Part shown: one piece after another, positions 1 through 11,560 of the stretch
How positions within the stretch are numbered: the stretch's first letter is position 1
Layout of the letters: every line of letters begins with the position of its first letter
Assembly: GCA_050084985.1 (NCBI GenBank)
Contig: JBITNC010000001.1
Location: forward strand, 128,278,001-128,342,000
Direction: 5' to 3'
Length of the DNA stretch: 64,000 nucleotides
Source: Nageia nagi
Taxonomy: Eukaryota > Pinophyta
Made by a program: the position numbers and the translations under genes
Notes under the pieces: generated by a model
What the model was told of the DNA's origin: nothing
The model's database searches: none
What the model saw: only the letters and a program-made list of their open reading frames with translations

Positions 1-348
1 TTATGTGATTCATCTATCTTAGTTGATATGAATATGTTGCATCTAATTGATCTTATTTTTTGAGCTACTTATGACTTGCAGGTATTTTTGAGATTGCATG
101 TTATTTACTTTAGGTATGTAGGCTCTTAGACTCTTCATGAATTCTAGTTGGATGAATACTTCATGTGCATTGAAATTGGATATGGTTAATTATTATATTT
201 AGCAAAGTAGTGAGTCTCAAACTAGATCTTTCTTACTTCAAAAATATGTAAAAAGTTCTCATCTCTATTGTATCTGTTTGGAGAACTCTCTTATTTCTCT
301 CTTCCTTATCTCTTTTTTGCTCTATCCCAATATTGCATTAAGGGGGAG
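1..348 (+). mobile_element. 3' internal end of a Copia LTR retrotransposon
   Basis: This stretch has no open frame. It ends in a purine tract (about 338-348) directly before a TGTTGGAATG LTR start, which is the usual polypurine tract and 3' LTR junction of Copia elements. The body of the element must lie left of the window. No pol motif is readable here, so the family call rests on the junction only. Confidence 0.6.
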
Positions 349-800
349 TGTTGGAATGTTATATTTCATTATTGTAAAAGTTTTATAATAATATTCTATG
401 TAAGTTCACTAATAGTTAAGGGTATCATTTGATACCTTAAGTATTTAAGCGAATATGATAATGTAACTTATCCTACACTCCATATCATGAGCATGCCCCT
501 TAGATAGAAGGATGTGCATATCATGCTTTTGTACATTAGGTAAAAGGGTGATCCAAAGAGGGATTTTAGCCTATAAATAGAAAGCTCCCTCTTTAGATCA
601 TACACCAATTTGAGAAGTAAAGTTATGCTATAAGATAGTGTTTAGGAGATGAGATTAGGAGAATTGTAAGAAATTCATATTTATGAATGAAGTGAGATAT
701 AGTTAGTGGATGTACTCATAGTTGGAGGAACCACTTACATATTGTGTTATGTTTGTGAGATTGCTTTGTGAGTTTGTTAGATGTGAATTGTGAGCTTTCA
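349..800 (+). repeat. Copia 3' LTR (or LTR remnant)
   Basis: The LTR begins TGTTGGAATG after a purine tract and ends in TTTCA at 800. It has a TATA box at 571-580. Directly after 800 the sequence reads as Ty3 reverse transcriptase, so the LTR end is also the insertion boundary. The other LTR is outside the window, so target-site duplication could not be checked. Confidence 0.65.
571..580 (+). promoter_or_regulatory. LTR TATA box
   Basis: CTATAAATAG lies mid-LTR, about 220 bases after the LTR start, where the U3 promoter of a Copia LTR is expected. Confidence 0.5.
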
Positions 801-2320
801 AGAGATCTTGGTAATTTAACAAGTTGTATGCTAGTGTTAATTCCTTTAAAGAAGAGGTATAAAGGTGGATCCCAATAAAATTTTAGCAATTTTTGATTTT
901 ACTTCTCTTAAAAATTTAAAACAAACTGAGAAGTCTTCAAGTAAAAATTCAAGTAGTCAGAAAGTTCATTGATTAGTTAGTAGATATGGCTTCTCCATTT
1001 TCTCATTTGTTAAAATAAGGTAAGAAATTCATTTGGATGAGAAGTATTAAAAGGATTTGGATAACATAAAAAGGTACCTTACTAATGCTCTAGTATTAGC
1101 CCCTTATAATTCAAAAAAGAGTTGTTACTTTATGTTTCAACAACATTAAGTGCATTAGGGAAATGTTATCTTATAAGGATAACAATAACAAGGAAATAGA
1201 AATCTATTATGTCAGTAAGACTTTATTTGATTATGAGACAATGTATACTCCAATAGAAAAGATGTATTTTTCAATAGTATTCTCAACCAAAAAGTTAATA
1301 TATTACATTCTTGAAAAACAACATATGTTATAGCTTAGGTTGATCATCTTAGATATCTCATGTCCAAATCCTACCTTTCCGAAAGAGCTACAAAATGGGT
1401 ATTATTGCTTCAAGATTTTGATTTGACTTTTATCACTCATAAATAGATAAATGGATAGGATATAGTATATTTTGTTATAAATCATGATGAAATGAAGTAT
1501 CTAGAATATAGAAAGAGTTTTCCCATGAAGTGGATAGCTAGAATAACCATGAACTTAGCATTATCATTGTACTCCTACACTGCCACACCATTCTTGAGCC
1601 TTAGTACTTACAAGTTTTTACTTATTTTATGGAAAATGATGAGTGTAGATGTTCTTACAATTTTTCTAAGTGCATTGATAAAGCAAGGGCAAGAATTATC
1701 CTCATAAATCCTCACTATGATGTTATTCCTATGTCTTACCATTTAAATTTTGATTGCACTAACAATATAGTAGAATATGAGGCTTTGATTTTAGGTTTGA
1801 AATATGTAATACTTATAAAAGTAAAAAGGATCAAAATATTTGGTTATTCTCAAATCATTATGAAGAAAGTATCCAACATCTACAACACCAAAGATCCCAA
1901 GTTGCAACCATACAAAGAAATGGTGGATAATCTTCTCATCTACTTAAGTGAGTATGAAATTGACAACATTCTAAGGTACATAAACATGTATGTTGATGGT
2001 ATGGATAATTCCACTTCCCTTATTCCTATTAAGATATAAGATGAAGAAACTATCCTTACAATAAAAAATATAAGCCTTCTCATGAGCATGTTGTTGAAGA
2101 TTTTGCTTAAGATCATTGTTATGTAGGTACTTGTATCAATGTGTGTGAAAGGTATCAAGATATTTTCAATTATCTTAAATATGGTGTTGTTCCTATTTTC
2201 TTTGATCATAATGCTATGACTAGACTTAAAAAGCTAGCTACCAAGTATGTTATCATTAAAGTTTTGTTGTATAGAAGGTCTTTTGATAGTTCTCTTCTTA
2301 TATGTTTAATGAGGTACATA
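801..2320 (+). pseudogene. Tat-clade Ty3 pol, 5' part (RT end, RNase H, second RNase H, integrase start)
   Basis: Conceptual translation across frames gives, in order: the RT tail and connection (VDPNKILAIFDF, then a KLRSLQ-K-Q-VRKFI motif like the Tat KELR-LQG-RRFI block, then FSHLLK) at about 801-1010; the first RNase H (YYVSKTLFDYE, YTPIEK) at about 1070-1490; the archaeal-type second RNase H at 1629-2039; and the start of the integrase zinc-binding region (LLYRRSFDSSLL) at about 2230-2320. The second RNase H is specific to the Tat clade. Many stops and frameshifts make it non-functional. The reading stops at about 2320, and integrase resumes at 33422, so this is the upstream part of a split gene. 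Confidence 0.85.
1629..2039 (+). pseudogene. archaeal-type RNase H (aRNH) domain of Tat pol
   Basis: A 136-residue open stretch carries the Tat aRNH signature: ILINPHYDVIPMSY, then FDCTNNIVEYEALILGLKY, then a KIFGYSQIIMKKV block. The EYEAL glutamate is kept. The usual GDSQ aspartate is Tyr here, and the first aspartate (usually in a DGS motif) is not seen, so the active site is broken. The open frame survives by chance in decayed pol; the ATG is internal and is not a gene start. Confidence 0.85.
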
Positions 2321-2323
2321 TAA

Positions 2324-2545
2324 TACTAAAAAATGCCTAATTTGCATCCTTTTTTGCTTCTAAATCCTTTGTTATTTCATTTTTAAATTTTTTTTTACCA
2401 AATTTTGATGCAAATAACATATCATAAGTTGCATTGGTTTTTGCATCCTTTTTGGGTTGATTTTTGCATCCTTTTTGGTTTAGTTTTTATGTTGGGTTTT
2501 TGCATCCTTTTAGCTAGATTTTGCACCTTCATTTTGCATAAGATT
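2324..2545. repeat. candidate left terminus with GCATCC subterminal repeats
   Basis: TACTAAAAAATGCC starts right after the Tat frame stops. The following 200 bases repeat TTTGCATCCTTTTT-like units at least four times (about 2341, 2440, 2463, 2498), with a weaker TTTTGCACC copy near 2520. CACTA elements carry short repeated motifs near their ends that their accessory protein binds. Similar units recur inverted at 20925-21000. The short open frame across 2405-2662 is only the translation of these repeats. Confidence 0.5.
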
Positions 2546-2679
2546 ACATCTAAAATTATGTATTATGGTATCATTTTTTGTATTTTTTTTTTAAGATTTT
2601 TACCCCCTTTGTTCCTAGTGTTACATCATTTTTTAAGTCCAAAATTGAGCCAGTTTAGTTGAAAAATTAATTTTTTTTT

Positions 2680-3060
2680 AATATTTAATATAATTTTTTA
2701 TTTTTTTCATTAATATGCCAATAATACACAAATAATACATAAAAATAATACACAAATAATACACCAATAATATGCTAATACTACATTAAAAATATGCCAA
2801 AAATAATATGCCATTAATACACCAATAGTGTGCCAAAAATGGGCCAAAATATGCTAAAATATGCCAAAGAAATTATATATACATCAAAATTATAACATTA
2901 ATGTCAAAATAATGATAATATCCACATCAAAATATTTCAAAATAACATACATATACTTGTCTAAATATCTAAAATAATATACATCTCTACATCAAAATAT
3001 GTCAAAATTTATATACAGGTCTATATCAATACATCCACATCATACAATATATCAAAAATG
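2680..3060. repeat. AT-rich short degenerate repeats
   Basis: Loose reiterations of AATAATACAC and AATATGCCA-like words follow one another, clearest at 2706-2870. No coding signal is seen. Confidence 0.55.
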
Positions 3061-3099
3061 ATACAATGGTATCCACATAATGAGTACATAGTACTATTA

Positions 3100-4332
3100 C
3101 TATATATAAACCTCCTCACTATATGACTCACTACCTAAAGAGACACTACCTCAATGCTCACTACTTGAGCCACCACCGAATGCACCACCTGAGGCATGGC
3201 CATGATCTAACTCACCACTTAACTCACTACTTGAGCCACTATGATGATTAGGTGTTACCTTTATAGGATGTTCCAACTGATCATAATCATCAAATAAATA
3301 ATTTAATCTCATTTCATGGCTCAATAATGAATCACCCTCCTCTAATGTACCCTTTTGCGATGCACCCTAAACAAGCGATGTAGTACTTGCTCATAAATAA
3401 TATGAAAATAAATGTTAGTGTACATACAATAACACTTACAAAAAATATTCATCACCTATAATAATTTTATATTCCTTTATTAATTAAAGTAATTGAAATC
3501 ACTTACATCAACATTCAACTTGCCCCTTAGGGCTCGATAAACATATGTGATGCCAATTATCATTCATTATCATCAGGAAACTAGTTGAAATATCTCAACT
3601 ACAAAAAGATGTAATTAGTACTATATTAAAAACCATTTATATATTCATTTTAAAAAATTAAATATCATTGAAAATCACATGCAATAATAGTACTTACAAA
3701 TTGGATATCCAAATACTTTCCCCCTCCACTTCCCACCTGATGCATAATATTACATCCCAATTTTGTAAGTTGGGACCTTGTTACTTTTTCTTGCAATGTA
3801 TCCAAGCCTTCTGATATCCTTTTATCCACCTTAGCTACTTTGTTTAGTAGCATATTCCAAACCTTTTTTTTTAATAATTATTTAGTATTATGTTAAAAAA
3901 TTCAATTAGTCAGGTTCAAATATTAAATATTAATGATAATATTCCCTACCTTCTTATGGATGTCAATTGGTTTCATTGCTAAGTTTCTTTGGTTAGGGGG
4001 ATGTTTCATCACTTTTTGTCTCACATGATCTCTAACCCTTTTAAGATTCAATATTGCCTATTGGAGTGCTTTCTTATCACTCCACCATTCACTAAATTCA
4101 TGTTTCATGTTTGTTATTATTCTTTTTTTTGCTATAAAAATACAAATTGTAACAAATTAGCTTTAGTATCTTGAAATTTAAATGAACAAAATCCAAACAT
4201 ACATAATAAAAAATGATGAAAATAATAAAAAATTAATACATACTAAAATCATCTTGCTTCTTCTATTGCTTATCAAGGGTTTCTGTAAATTCCACTATTG
4301 CACCATTCTTGAGTGATTTGTAAAAAAGTGAA
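3100..4332 (-). pseudogene. 3' exon block of the minus-strand gene
   Basis: Five exons lie here. Exon 4332-4244 reads LFYKSLKNGAIVEFTETLDK. Exon 4131-3950 ends in KPIDIHKK before GTAGGG and joins in frame to VWNMLLNKVAKVDKRISEGL (3862-3698), a charged, probably helical segment. Exon 3598-3507 holds a frameshift (ending RALRGKLNVD). The last exon ends in a low-complexity tail with GSSSELSGELDHGH and SLGSESYSEEVYI before TAG at 3102-3100. One in-frame TAG stop lies early in the last exon and a second in its tail. Confidence 0.6.
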
Positions 4333-4385
4333 CTTGAAAAATAATTGAAATCATGTTAGTAAATTAATATAATTCTAATCAATAT

Positions 4386-5402
4386 TTAGACACCTAAAAA
4401 TATAACTTTCACTTATGACACATCAAATCAATCATGATTCTTATCATAAGGGTTAACTATCAAATGTAAGATCATGGAACAATCATTAATTAGCTCAAAA
4501 TTGAGATTTAATACTATTAAAAAGAGGTTTTATAAATCATTAAAAATATATGCCTAAGTCTTCTTCTTTAATAAATTTTATTACATTATATTGATGTACT
4601 CTTAACCCTCTTTCCAACACTTCAAAAGGCAAAGAAAATAGAGCTATGGTTTGTGAATTATGACCTTTTGAAAATTGGATAAAAAATCATAATTCAAGCC
4701 CAATCATTGACAATTGAATCCAATTGCTAGTGCATAGTACCTAATCATTGGTGACCCTGAAAACTCATAAAATCAAGTTAAAAATAAAAAAAAAATAAAG
4801 CATTTGGGAAATAAATTAGAGGATGACTAATATATTATCATTCCACAACTCCTCACTTTGGATTAAGATGATGATAAGGCTGGATATGCATTTCTATTTA
4901 GATTTTTGTCCCAAGAATGGCAACTTTGGTAGTTTCAAGATCTATAAATAAGCCTTCAATAGTGAAGTAGAAGGACCCATATTGAATGCAACCTTACTCT
5001 TCTAGAATACATTCAGACTTTAGTAAGTAAATGCATTTTATTTTTCCATGCTTTCATACTTGTATTTTATTATACTTCTATACTTCCATATTTTATTTAT
5101 ATTTGTGTAGGATTTATAGGAACAACAACTAATTTGAGTAAACAAGAACCAAAGAACCAGAAAAAAAAGAAGTAATCAACATTATTCTCTTTCTTTTGTA
5201 GGTTTCATAAAACATTACTTGAAGCTTGCATACATTGGCAAAGAAGGCCTCCAAGAGGCCCATATCATCTATTTTACTAAATCCCTCCATGCGAGGCAAA
5301 ATTTGTAATCAAAAAATGAAGTTTACTCATAAATAATAGAGAATGGTGTTGTTTGTGATATCCTCATCTTGTATGCATGTAGGGTTATTTTTTGTGTAAA
5401 CA
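4386..5402 (+). repeat. 5' LTR of the 13.1-kb element
   Basis: Begins TTAGACACC (the 3' LTR has TGTAAACACC, so one base is lost here) and ends GTGTAAACA. It aligns along its length with 16464-17499. A TATA box CTATAAATAA lies at 4942-4951. Confidence 0.9.
4942..4951 (+). promoter_or_regulatory. TATA box of the 5' LTR
   Basis: CTATAAATAA, kept in the 3' LTR near 17016-17025, in the context AAGATCTATAAATAAGCC. Conservation in both LTRs supports a real U3 promoter. Confidence 0.55.
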
Positions 5403-5424
5403 TTTTGATGCTATAAGGAGGGCC
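5403..5424 (+). other. decayed primer-binding site
   Basis: TTTTGATGCTATAAGGAGGG follows the LTR directly. Athila/Tat elements carry TTTTGGCGCCGTTGCCGGGG here. Most differences are G-to-A or C-to-T, as expected from decay of methylated cytosines. Confidence 0.5.
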
Positions 5425-7314
5425 CTCACATGCAAGCTACACCAAAAATGAGGTGCAGGGGTATTCCTTGATGTTTATATTTCATTTTTTTTATCTTTTA
5501 TGTTTATGGAATTGTTATTGAATCTTGTATTATTTTTTGTTTACTATTTCTATGTTTTATATCTATGCAATCACCCACAATTAATATCGAGTGCCAACGA
5601 TTGAGGTTGGAATACCAATGACTAAGATTGGAATGCGAGCAATTTGTTTTGAAATGTTAATGATTTAATTGAAATTCCAACAATTATTTTAGATCACTAT
5701 CGATTCTATGTAAAAGTTTGAAAATGTCATCAAATTGAGACAAAAATTATATGTTTCAACTATTGTGAGTACTAAAAACATAAATTTGGCATTAAAAATG
5801 AAAAATGGAAAAGAACCCCTTGTTTGTGATTTCTTTGCCTAGATTGCATTTAGGAAGGGTAGATGTATGTTTAGGAAATATGCATTGTTTCTCTTTTATT
5901 TAAATAATTTGTACAAAATTTATCTATTTTTTGTTAGGTTTTGGGAATGATAAACAAAACCACCTAATACTTTCCATTACACCCACCTATGCTCTCCCTT
6001 TGCATCAAAAGGCGATCTTAGGTGATCAAAATGGGTGCAATAGGAAATGAGTAAATGAACCTTTTTTTTCTTTTTCTTACTTTTCATCACTAAAATTGGT
6101 AAATGAACTCTTGTTAAATTACTTTTGTACTCAAAATGAGGAATTAACTATCATTAAAAAAGGAAATGAATATAAGGTTAAATTATGGGGTTAAGGCAAA
6201 TTCAAACACATTAAATTGGCTAATTTACTAGGTGGGTTTTTTTCCTTCACATTAAAACTCTTCATGGTCCTCCTCATCACTCTAAAAGGCTTGGAGGATG
6301 GTAATTTGAAGAGGATTTAAAGAACTTATCTAAAGAAATCTATCTCACATTAATACTCTTCATGGTCTGCCTCATCACTCTGAAAGGGGGTTGAAGGATG
6401 GTAATTTGAAGTGGAGTTAAAGAATCTCATTTAAGGCAATTTTCATTCACTTAATGACTTCTTCTATACCTTACTTTACCTCTTTTAAAGGAGGTCAAAG
6501 GTAGATAAGAATATTAAGAAGTGGTAAATTAACTTCACTTAATTACTTTGGTACTTAGAAGGAGTAAATGAATCTCATTAATTTTTGATTAAATAATCAC
6601 ACTAAGTGGAAAATGAATTTTGTGAGTTAGATCAAGAATCATTAATTAAAACACTACTTTTTTCATATTAAATAAAATATAATTAAAGGACATGTATTTT
6701 GGGTTGGGTTGTAGTTATCATGAGTTCTTTTATTTTTAATGTATATGCATAAAAACCTTTTAAAAATAAACATCAATGACTTGGAGGTGATGACCAATCA
6801 TTGATTTTATATTTCTTGTGTACCCACCAACCACACCATAAGCTGTAGAGCTAGACCTAGAGATGAATATTGGGTGCTAGGATAAAAGTCATCACTTTTC
6901 ATTAGGTGACTATAAATAAGGAGACTATCCTTGGATTCCACTATCAAGATACTCTTCAATGGTATTCCTCAAACCCCATTGCACTAAGGGGACTACCTTA
7001 GATACCAAGTTGATACTTCACCATAGATTGTTTATAGAATTTTAGCCTACCCTTGTTTAAACACTTGACTATAAAAAATAATTTAGGAAAATTAACAAAA
7101 ACAAAATAAATAGTTCATATCACTCATTATGAAATATTAATTTAATTTATCAACAAAATTAGATAAGATAATCACACCAAAAAGGTGAGTTTCTAAATGA
7201 TTTGTGCATATAATTATTTTCTTGCAAATATAAAATGATAAAAATATGATGGTTATTTAATGTTTTTATTTTTACCTTATTGCAATCCAAAATTATATTC
7301 CTTTTCATATCAAA
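5425..7314 (+). other. untranslated leader of the 13.1-kb element
   Basis: No open frame of note. It contains the tandem repeat at 6240-6436, and scattered blocks of similar wording (short ATGG/GGTAATTTGAAG phrases) suggest older duplications. Confidence 0.6.
6240..6436 (+). repeat. tandem repeat, unit about 98 bp
   Basis: Two adjacent copies share CTCTTCATGGTC, CCTCATCACTCT and GGATGGTAATTTGAAG in the same order. A much weaker third copy may follow to about 6540. Confidence 0.75.
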
Positions 7315-9372
7315 GTGAAATCAAAAGAACAAGAAAGACAAGAGGATCTTGATGTAAATGTTGAAGAACACTCATCACATCTCATAATACCAGCCTTGGA
7401 GAATTATGCTATTTCTCCTTTTAAGGTTGTAAAGGATGATTATAACATTAAAATTATGGAAATAAATAATGAAATTAAGAATCTCATAGTATACTTAGTT
7501 GAGTTAGAATATCTTCCTCTTCATCTTATTCAACCTTTAGAAAACTTTATTGGATCCTATGAAGAGTTGGAGTGTAATACAACAAATTCCTCATCTCCAT
7601 CATGCGATGAATATGACACTAAAGATAACACACTTGATATAAATACTAAAAGTTAATTAACACACATTGATGAATTAAAATCTTCTTATTGCTCTCCTTT
7701 TGAGACTATCAAGCCTTTAACAAAGTCTCATGACTTTGGTTCATGGAGGGACAAACTTGATATTAGCATCAAAGATTTTGATATAAAATTGTTTACTATA
7801 TCATATGAATTTTTAAAGCTTGATACTATGAGTTATTTCATCTCCAATTTGGGATGAATATGATACTGAAAATGAGGATCTTGGCATGGATTTTGAGGAT
7901 CCTTTGTAGTACCTTATAGAATTACAATCTTATTCCCATGCTTCTCTTGAAACTATAGGACATCCTATTGAGTCTCATGATCATCTTGAGTTTAGTGTTA
8001 TAAATTCTTTACCCTAATCATGGAAAGAAATTGAGGAATTTGATATAGAAATTGAAAGATTCTTGTCTTATCTCATACAACCCAAGGAGTCTCAATTACG
8101 AAGAAATGAATAACATGAAAATGAAGCTTCTAGGTTTAAGCCTATAAATAAAACTCCACATAGGGAAGGAGGATATCCTATTTATTTCAATGATAATGAT
8201 TTTGATAAAGTTTAATGTCATTTAACTCAATTAAAGATACCTTCAAAAAACCAATCTAGTTTACCTCAAAATTGGGAATATAATAAAGAGGATAGTCTTG
8301 AAATAGATAAATCACCTATGCCTCTTTCCCAATATTGAAACAAATGAATATATTTCTCAAAAGGTATCCTATTAACCAAAAGATAATGTTGTAACACAAT
8401 TTTTACCAAATTAGCAAAGAGTTATTTCCTTAATGAGAAAGAATGATTGTTCACCATCAATAATATCTATGATCGATGATTTGGATGATCAAATTCCCAT
8501 ACATACAACAACTTCAAATGCCCATCCTAAACCAAAATAACAAACAAAGATGCATAATAATTCTTTCTTAGGCATGGAGTCTAACACATGAACTCAGTAT
8601 GAAGGGCAAGGAGATACTCATTATGGAAACCAAAAAGGTGGTCCAAAAAATAAATTTAAAATCCCAAAGATACCCTCTTGTGATGATATAAGAATAGAAC
8701 AAAAAACACTATATGTTTATGATCAACATAAGAAATCCTTCAACAAATTGGTTGATGAAGAAAAATAAAAAGAAAGAAAATAACAAACATATGCCTTCTA
8801 TAATAAATATGAAAAACCAACTAGGTTTACTGATAAAATGAGACATGAGGAGATGGAACAAATAAATGAGAAAGAAGCTAAGAAAAACTAGTAGAATCAA
8901 TCTTGGTTACAATCATCATCATCTCTTAATCATAGAACTTATAAATATCAAGATCCTTACCTTAATAAACAAAAAGAAGCATCTCTTAAAGATTTAGATT
9001 ATCAATATCAAAGGTCCTTATCACCTTATTTATCACCTTATGAAGAATAATTATGATTTAGAATCATCATCTGAACAAGGGTATAGACCTTTCCAAGGAT
9101 ATGAAGAAGAAACAAATCAAAGAAATGAAGAATATCCTATGTATTTACAAAATCAACCAAAAGAAAAGGAAACAAAAGAAAATGAAAACTTTTGTGAAAG
9201 ATTAAAGGAAATAGAAAGAGAGTTATGTATGCAAGATAAACAAAATATGTTTTATGAAACAATTTGTAATGAACCAATTCATCCTGATATTCCTAAGAAA
9301 GAAATTCCTTTGGAATTTGAAATTCCAAATATCAAACCATTGAAAGGAAAGGAAGATCCTAAGGAAATTTAA
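7315..9372 (+). pseudogene. gag N-terminal region of the 13.1-kb element
   Basis: Two open stretches (7315-7656, 113 aa; 9040-9372, 110 aa) are joined by stop-ridden but still biased sequence. The first is acidic with a repeated CDEYDTK/-EY-type wording. The second is rich in Glu, Lys, Gln and Asn with KETKENENFCERLKEIER, likely coiled coil, and runs into IPNIKPLKGKEDPKE, which matches the start of a Ty3 gag core (I-P-x-KGxxDP). I treat both as Gag because of position and the adjoining gag core; neither ATG is a certain start. Confidence 0.6.
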
Positions 9373-10110
9373 TATGATTTAAATACTCAAGTTATTTGAT
9401 TGCTAATGATGATGCATTAATGTTACGTATCTTTCCCATGACACTTGCTGATCAAGCAATAGATTCATACAATAATTTGCCACAACATAGTATTTATTCA
9501 TTTTCCCAATTGACATATATGTTCTTAAACATTTTAGAATTAATATCAAAGAAAAATCTTCTATCATGGATCTTATGAAACTACAACAATTCCATGATGA
9601 ATCAATCATAGACTTTATTTCATGATGGAGGGTCATACTAACTAACATGCCTTATACATTACCTCAGGAAGAGTTGGTTAAATTATTTAGTTAAAGTTGT
9701 TTAAGGGCTGTTACTAGTATATTACAAATTCAACAACATAGGACCTTAAAATAATCTATTACCAAAGTAATTGTAATCAAGAAAGTAAAAATCCAAGATG
9801 GTGAAATAAATATTAACAATCAAGAAAGGGATCAAAGGCCAAAATAAATGTTTACACCTTTACCATAATCTCTTTCTAATATTTTGAAGAAATTGTGTGA
9901 TCATCAAATTATTAACTTGCCTACTATTAAACAAGAAAATCCTAAAGCAAAAGAAAGTAGATGGTATAACAAAAAAGAGTTTTGTAATTATCATCATCAA
10001 AAGGGTCATGATACAATAATTGTAGAAATTTAAAAGATAAAATTCAAGATTTTATCAATCATGGTAAGTTGGAAGTGGATAATCCTATTTCTATCTCAAA
10101 TCAAAATTGA
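9373..10110 (+). pseudogene. gag core and zinc knuckle
   Basis: After a frameshift the reading continues as ANDDALMLRIFPMTLADQAI then YNNLPQHSIYSFSQLTYMF, the retrotrans_gag pattern (L-FP-SL---A--W---LP--SI-S---L---F), although the usual Trp is lost. Further on, KEFCNYHHQKGHDT and, after a one-base slip, NCRNLKDKIQDFINHG give the Tat-style zinc knuckle followed by a helix. Stops throughout show it is dead. Confidence 0.8.
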
Positions 10111-10429
10111 GGAATTTGTTGGAACTCACTTCCTCCATATCAAGTAAATACTATAAACATTATACTTAGTTATAATCAAAGGATATGTACTTGGAATCAA
10201 AATGAGCAACAATAATAGTTAAAAATCTTGTCTATAAAAATGTCCTTATTTGAGTTGTGACAACAATCTAAAACTTATAAGGATGCTATGAATCAAATAC
10301 TTCAAGAAATTGAAATATATGTAAGTGATCCTAAAAGTTTTATTTAATTCATTGAAAATATTAAAATAGGAATACAACCCATAATTTCCTTTTATGATTA
10401 TGAGATAAAATCAAATAATGGACCTCAAG

Positions 10430-10800
10430 GATTAGATCCTCCTTTACATTTCATTGGTAAAGTAGATGGTAAGTTTGTTAAGAGAATATTAATAGATTAA
10501 GGATCAGATATCAATATCATATCTATATCAGCATATCAAAAGTTGAATCTTCCTTATCTTTATTTTTTTAATATCTTTACAAATAAAGGCATTCAACAAT
10601 TACTTATGTTCAACAATAGGATCAATAGTATTACCCATCACTATTGGGTCCATGATAATACAAACATTGCTACATGTTATTGAAGGAGATATCCAATAGT
10701 ATAATATTCTTTTAGGAGACCATGGATTCAAGAAATGAAATGTGTCCTATATACATTACATAGTTGTCTAAAATACATTCATAATGGGATAGTCCATTGT
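10430..10800 (+). pseudogene. retroviral-type aspartic protease
   Basis: PPLHFIGKVDGKFVKRILID is followed by a stop and GSDINIISISAYQKL, which is the protease active-site motif D-S/T-G-S-D with the Ser codon replaced by a stop. Downstream ITIGSMIIQTLLHVIEGD and NILLGDHGF match the protease flap region and the ILLGRPWI motif. The order after gag is normal for Ty3 elements. Confidence 0.75.
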
Positions 10801-11099
10801 GTTCTAAGAGATTAAAATCCATACTTACATTACAACATTACAAAATGATCAAAGATAGAGTTCACCATAGAAAATTCAAAAAGAAAAACAACATTTGTCT
10901 CTATTAAAGGAATATTTAAATGATGCCAATTTTGTATTCTATTTTTGTATAACTTACCCCCTCAGATAAGATATACTTGAATTATAAAAGTCCTATTCAA
11001 TAGGGGCATCATTGTAAAGATAAGAGATGCGAAGTAAAATCCAAAGAAAATTATATACATGAAATTCAATCATTAGAATAATCTAAGATGGTGTTCAAT

Positions 11100-11560
11100 A
11101 ATATGATAAAAGAAAATTCAAGGCTAAGTCGATCAAAATGATCTATCTTTACAAAAAACATGAACCAACATATATTCCACCTAAGCCTCCATGGGTTCCT
11201 TGTCGCTTATCTTTAACATCAAGATTCAATGTTCAACACTTAAAGATATCTAATTTCACATCCTATGAATCCTTGGAAAATCAAAATATCCATGCTTTAG
11301 AAAAGAAACAAAATAATGAGAACCTAAATTTTATGCCATTGTTAAAGCTTGAATCATAAATTATTCAACACTTATATTATAAACAATGGGTTATACTAAC
11401 TAAGATAAAGAAATTTCATGACAAGTCAAAAAATTACATTAAGTATGAATATTTTATTTTCCATCACCAATTGGGGCATGATACTAATCAATATCACCAA
11501 TTGAAGCATGTATTTCAAGATTTAATAGATGATGGATGATTTGAGATGGATATACTTTTA
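11100..11560 (+). pseudogene. post-protease remnant with a second knuckle-like motif
   Basis: An open stretch 11138-11359 (73 aa, IPPKPPWVPCRL) is followed near 11450-11545 by YFIFHHQLGHDTNQYHQLKH then FQDLIDDG. This parallels the gag knuckle at about 9976-10076 (HHQKGHDT, then RNLKDKIQDFINHG), with the metal-binding Cys replaced by aromatic residues. No RT follows. Confidence 0.55.

Noticed and set aside
2405-2662. 85-aa open frame rich in Leu, Phe and Cys
   Set aside because: It only translates the TTTGCATCCTTTTT repeats.
8709-8900. Minus-strand 63-aa hydrophobic frame
   Set aside because: Antisense of the Lys/Asn-rich gag region, which gives Leu/Phe-rich reverse frames.
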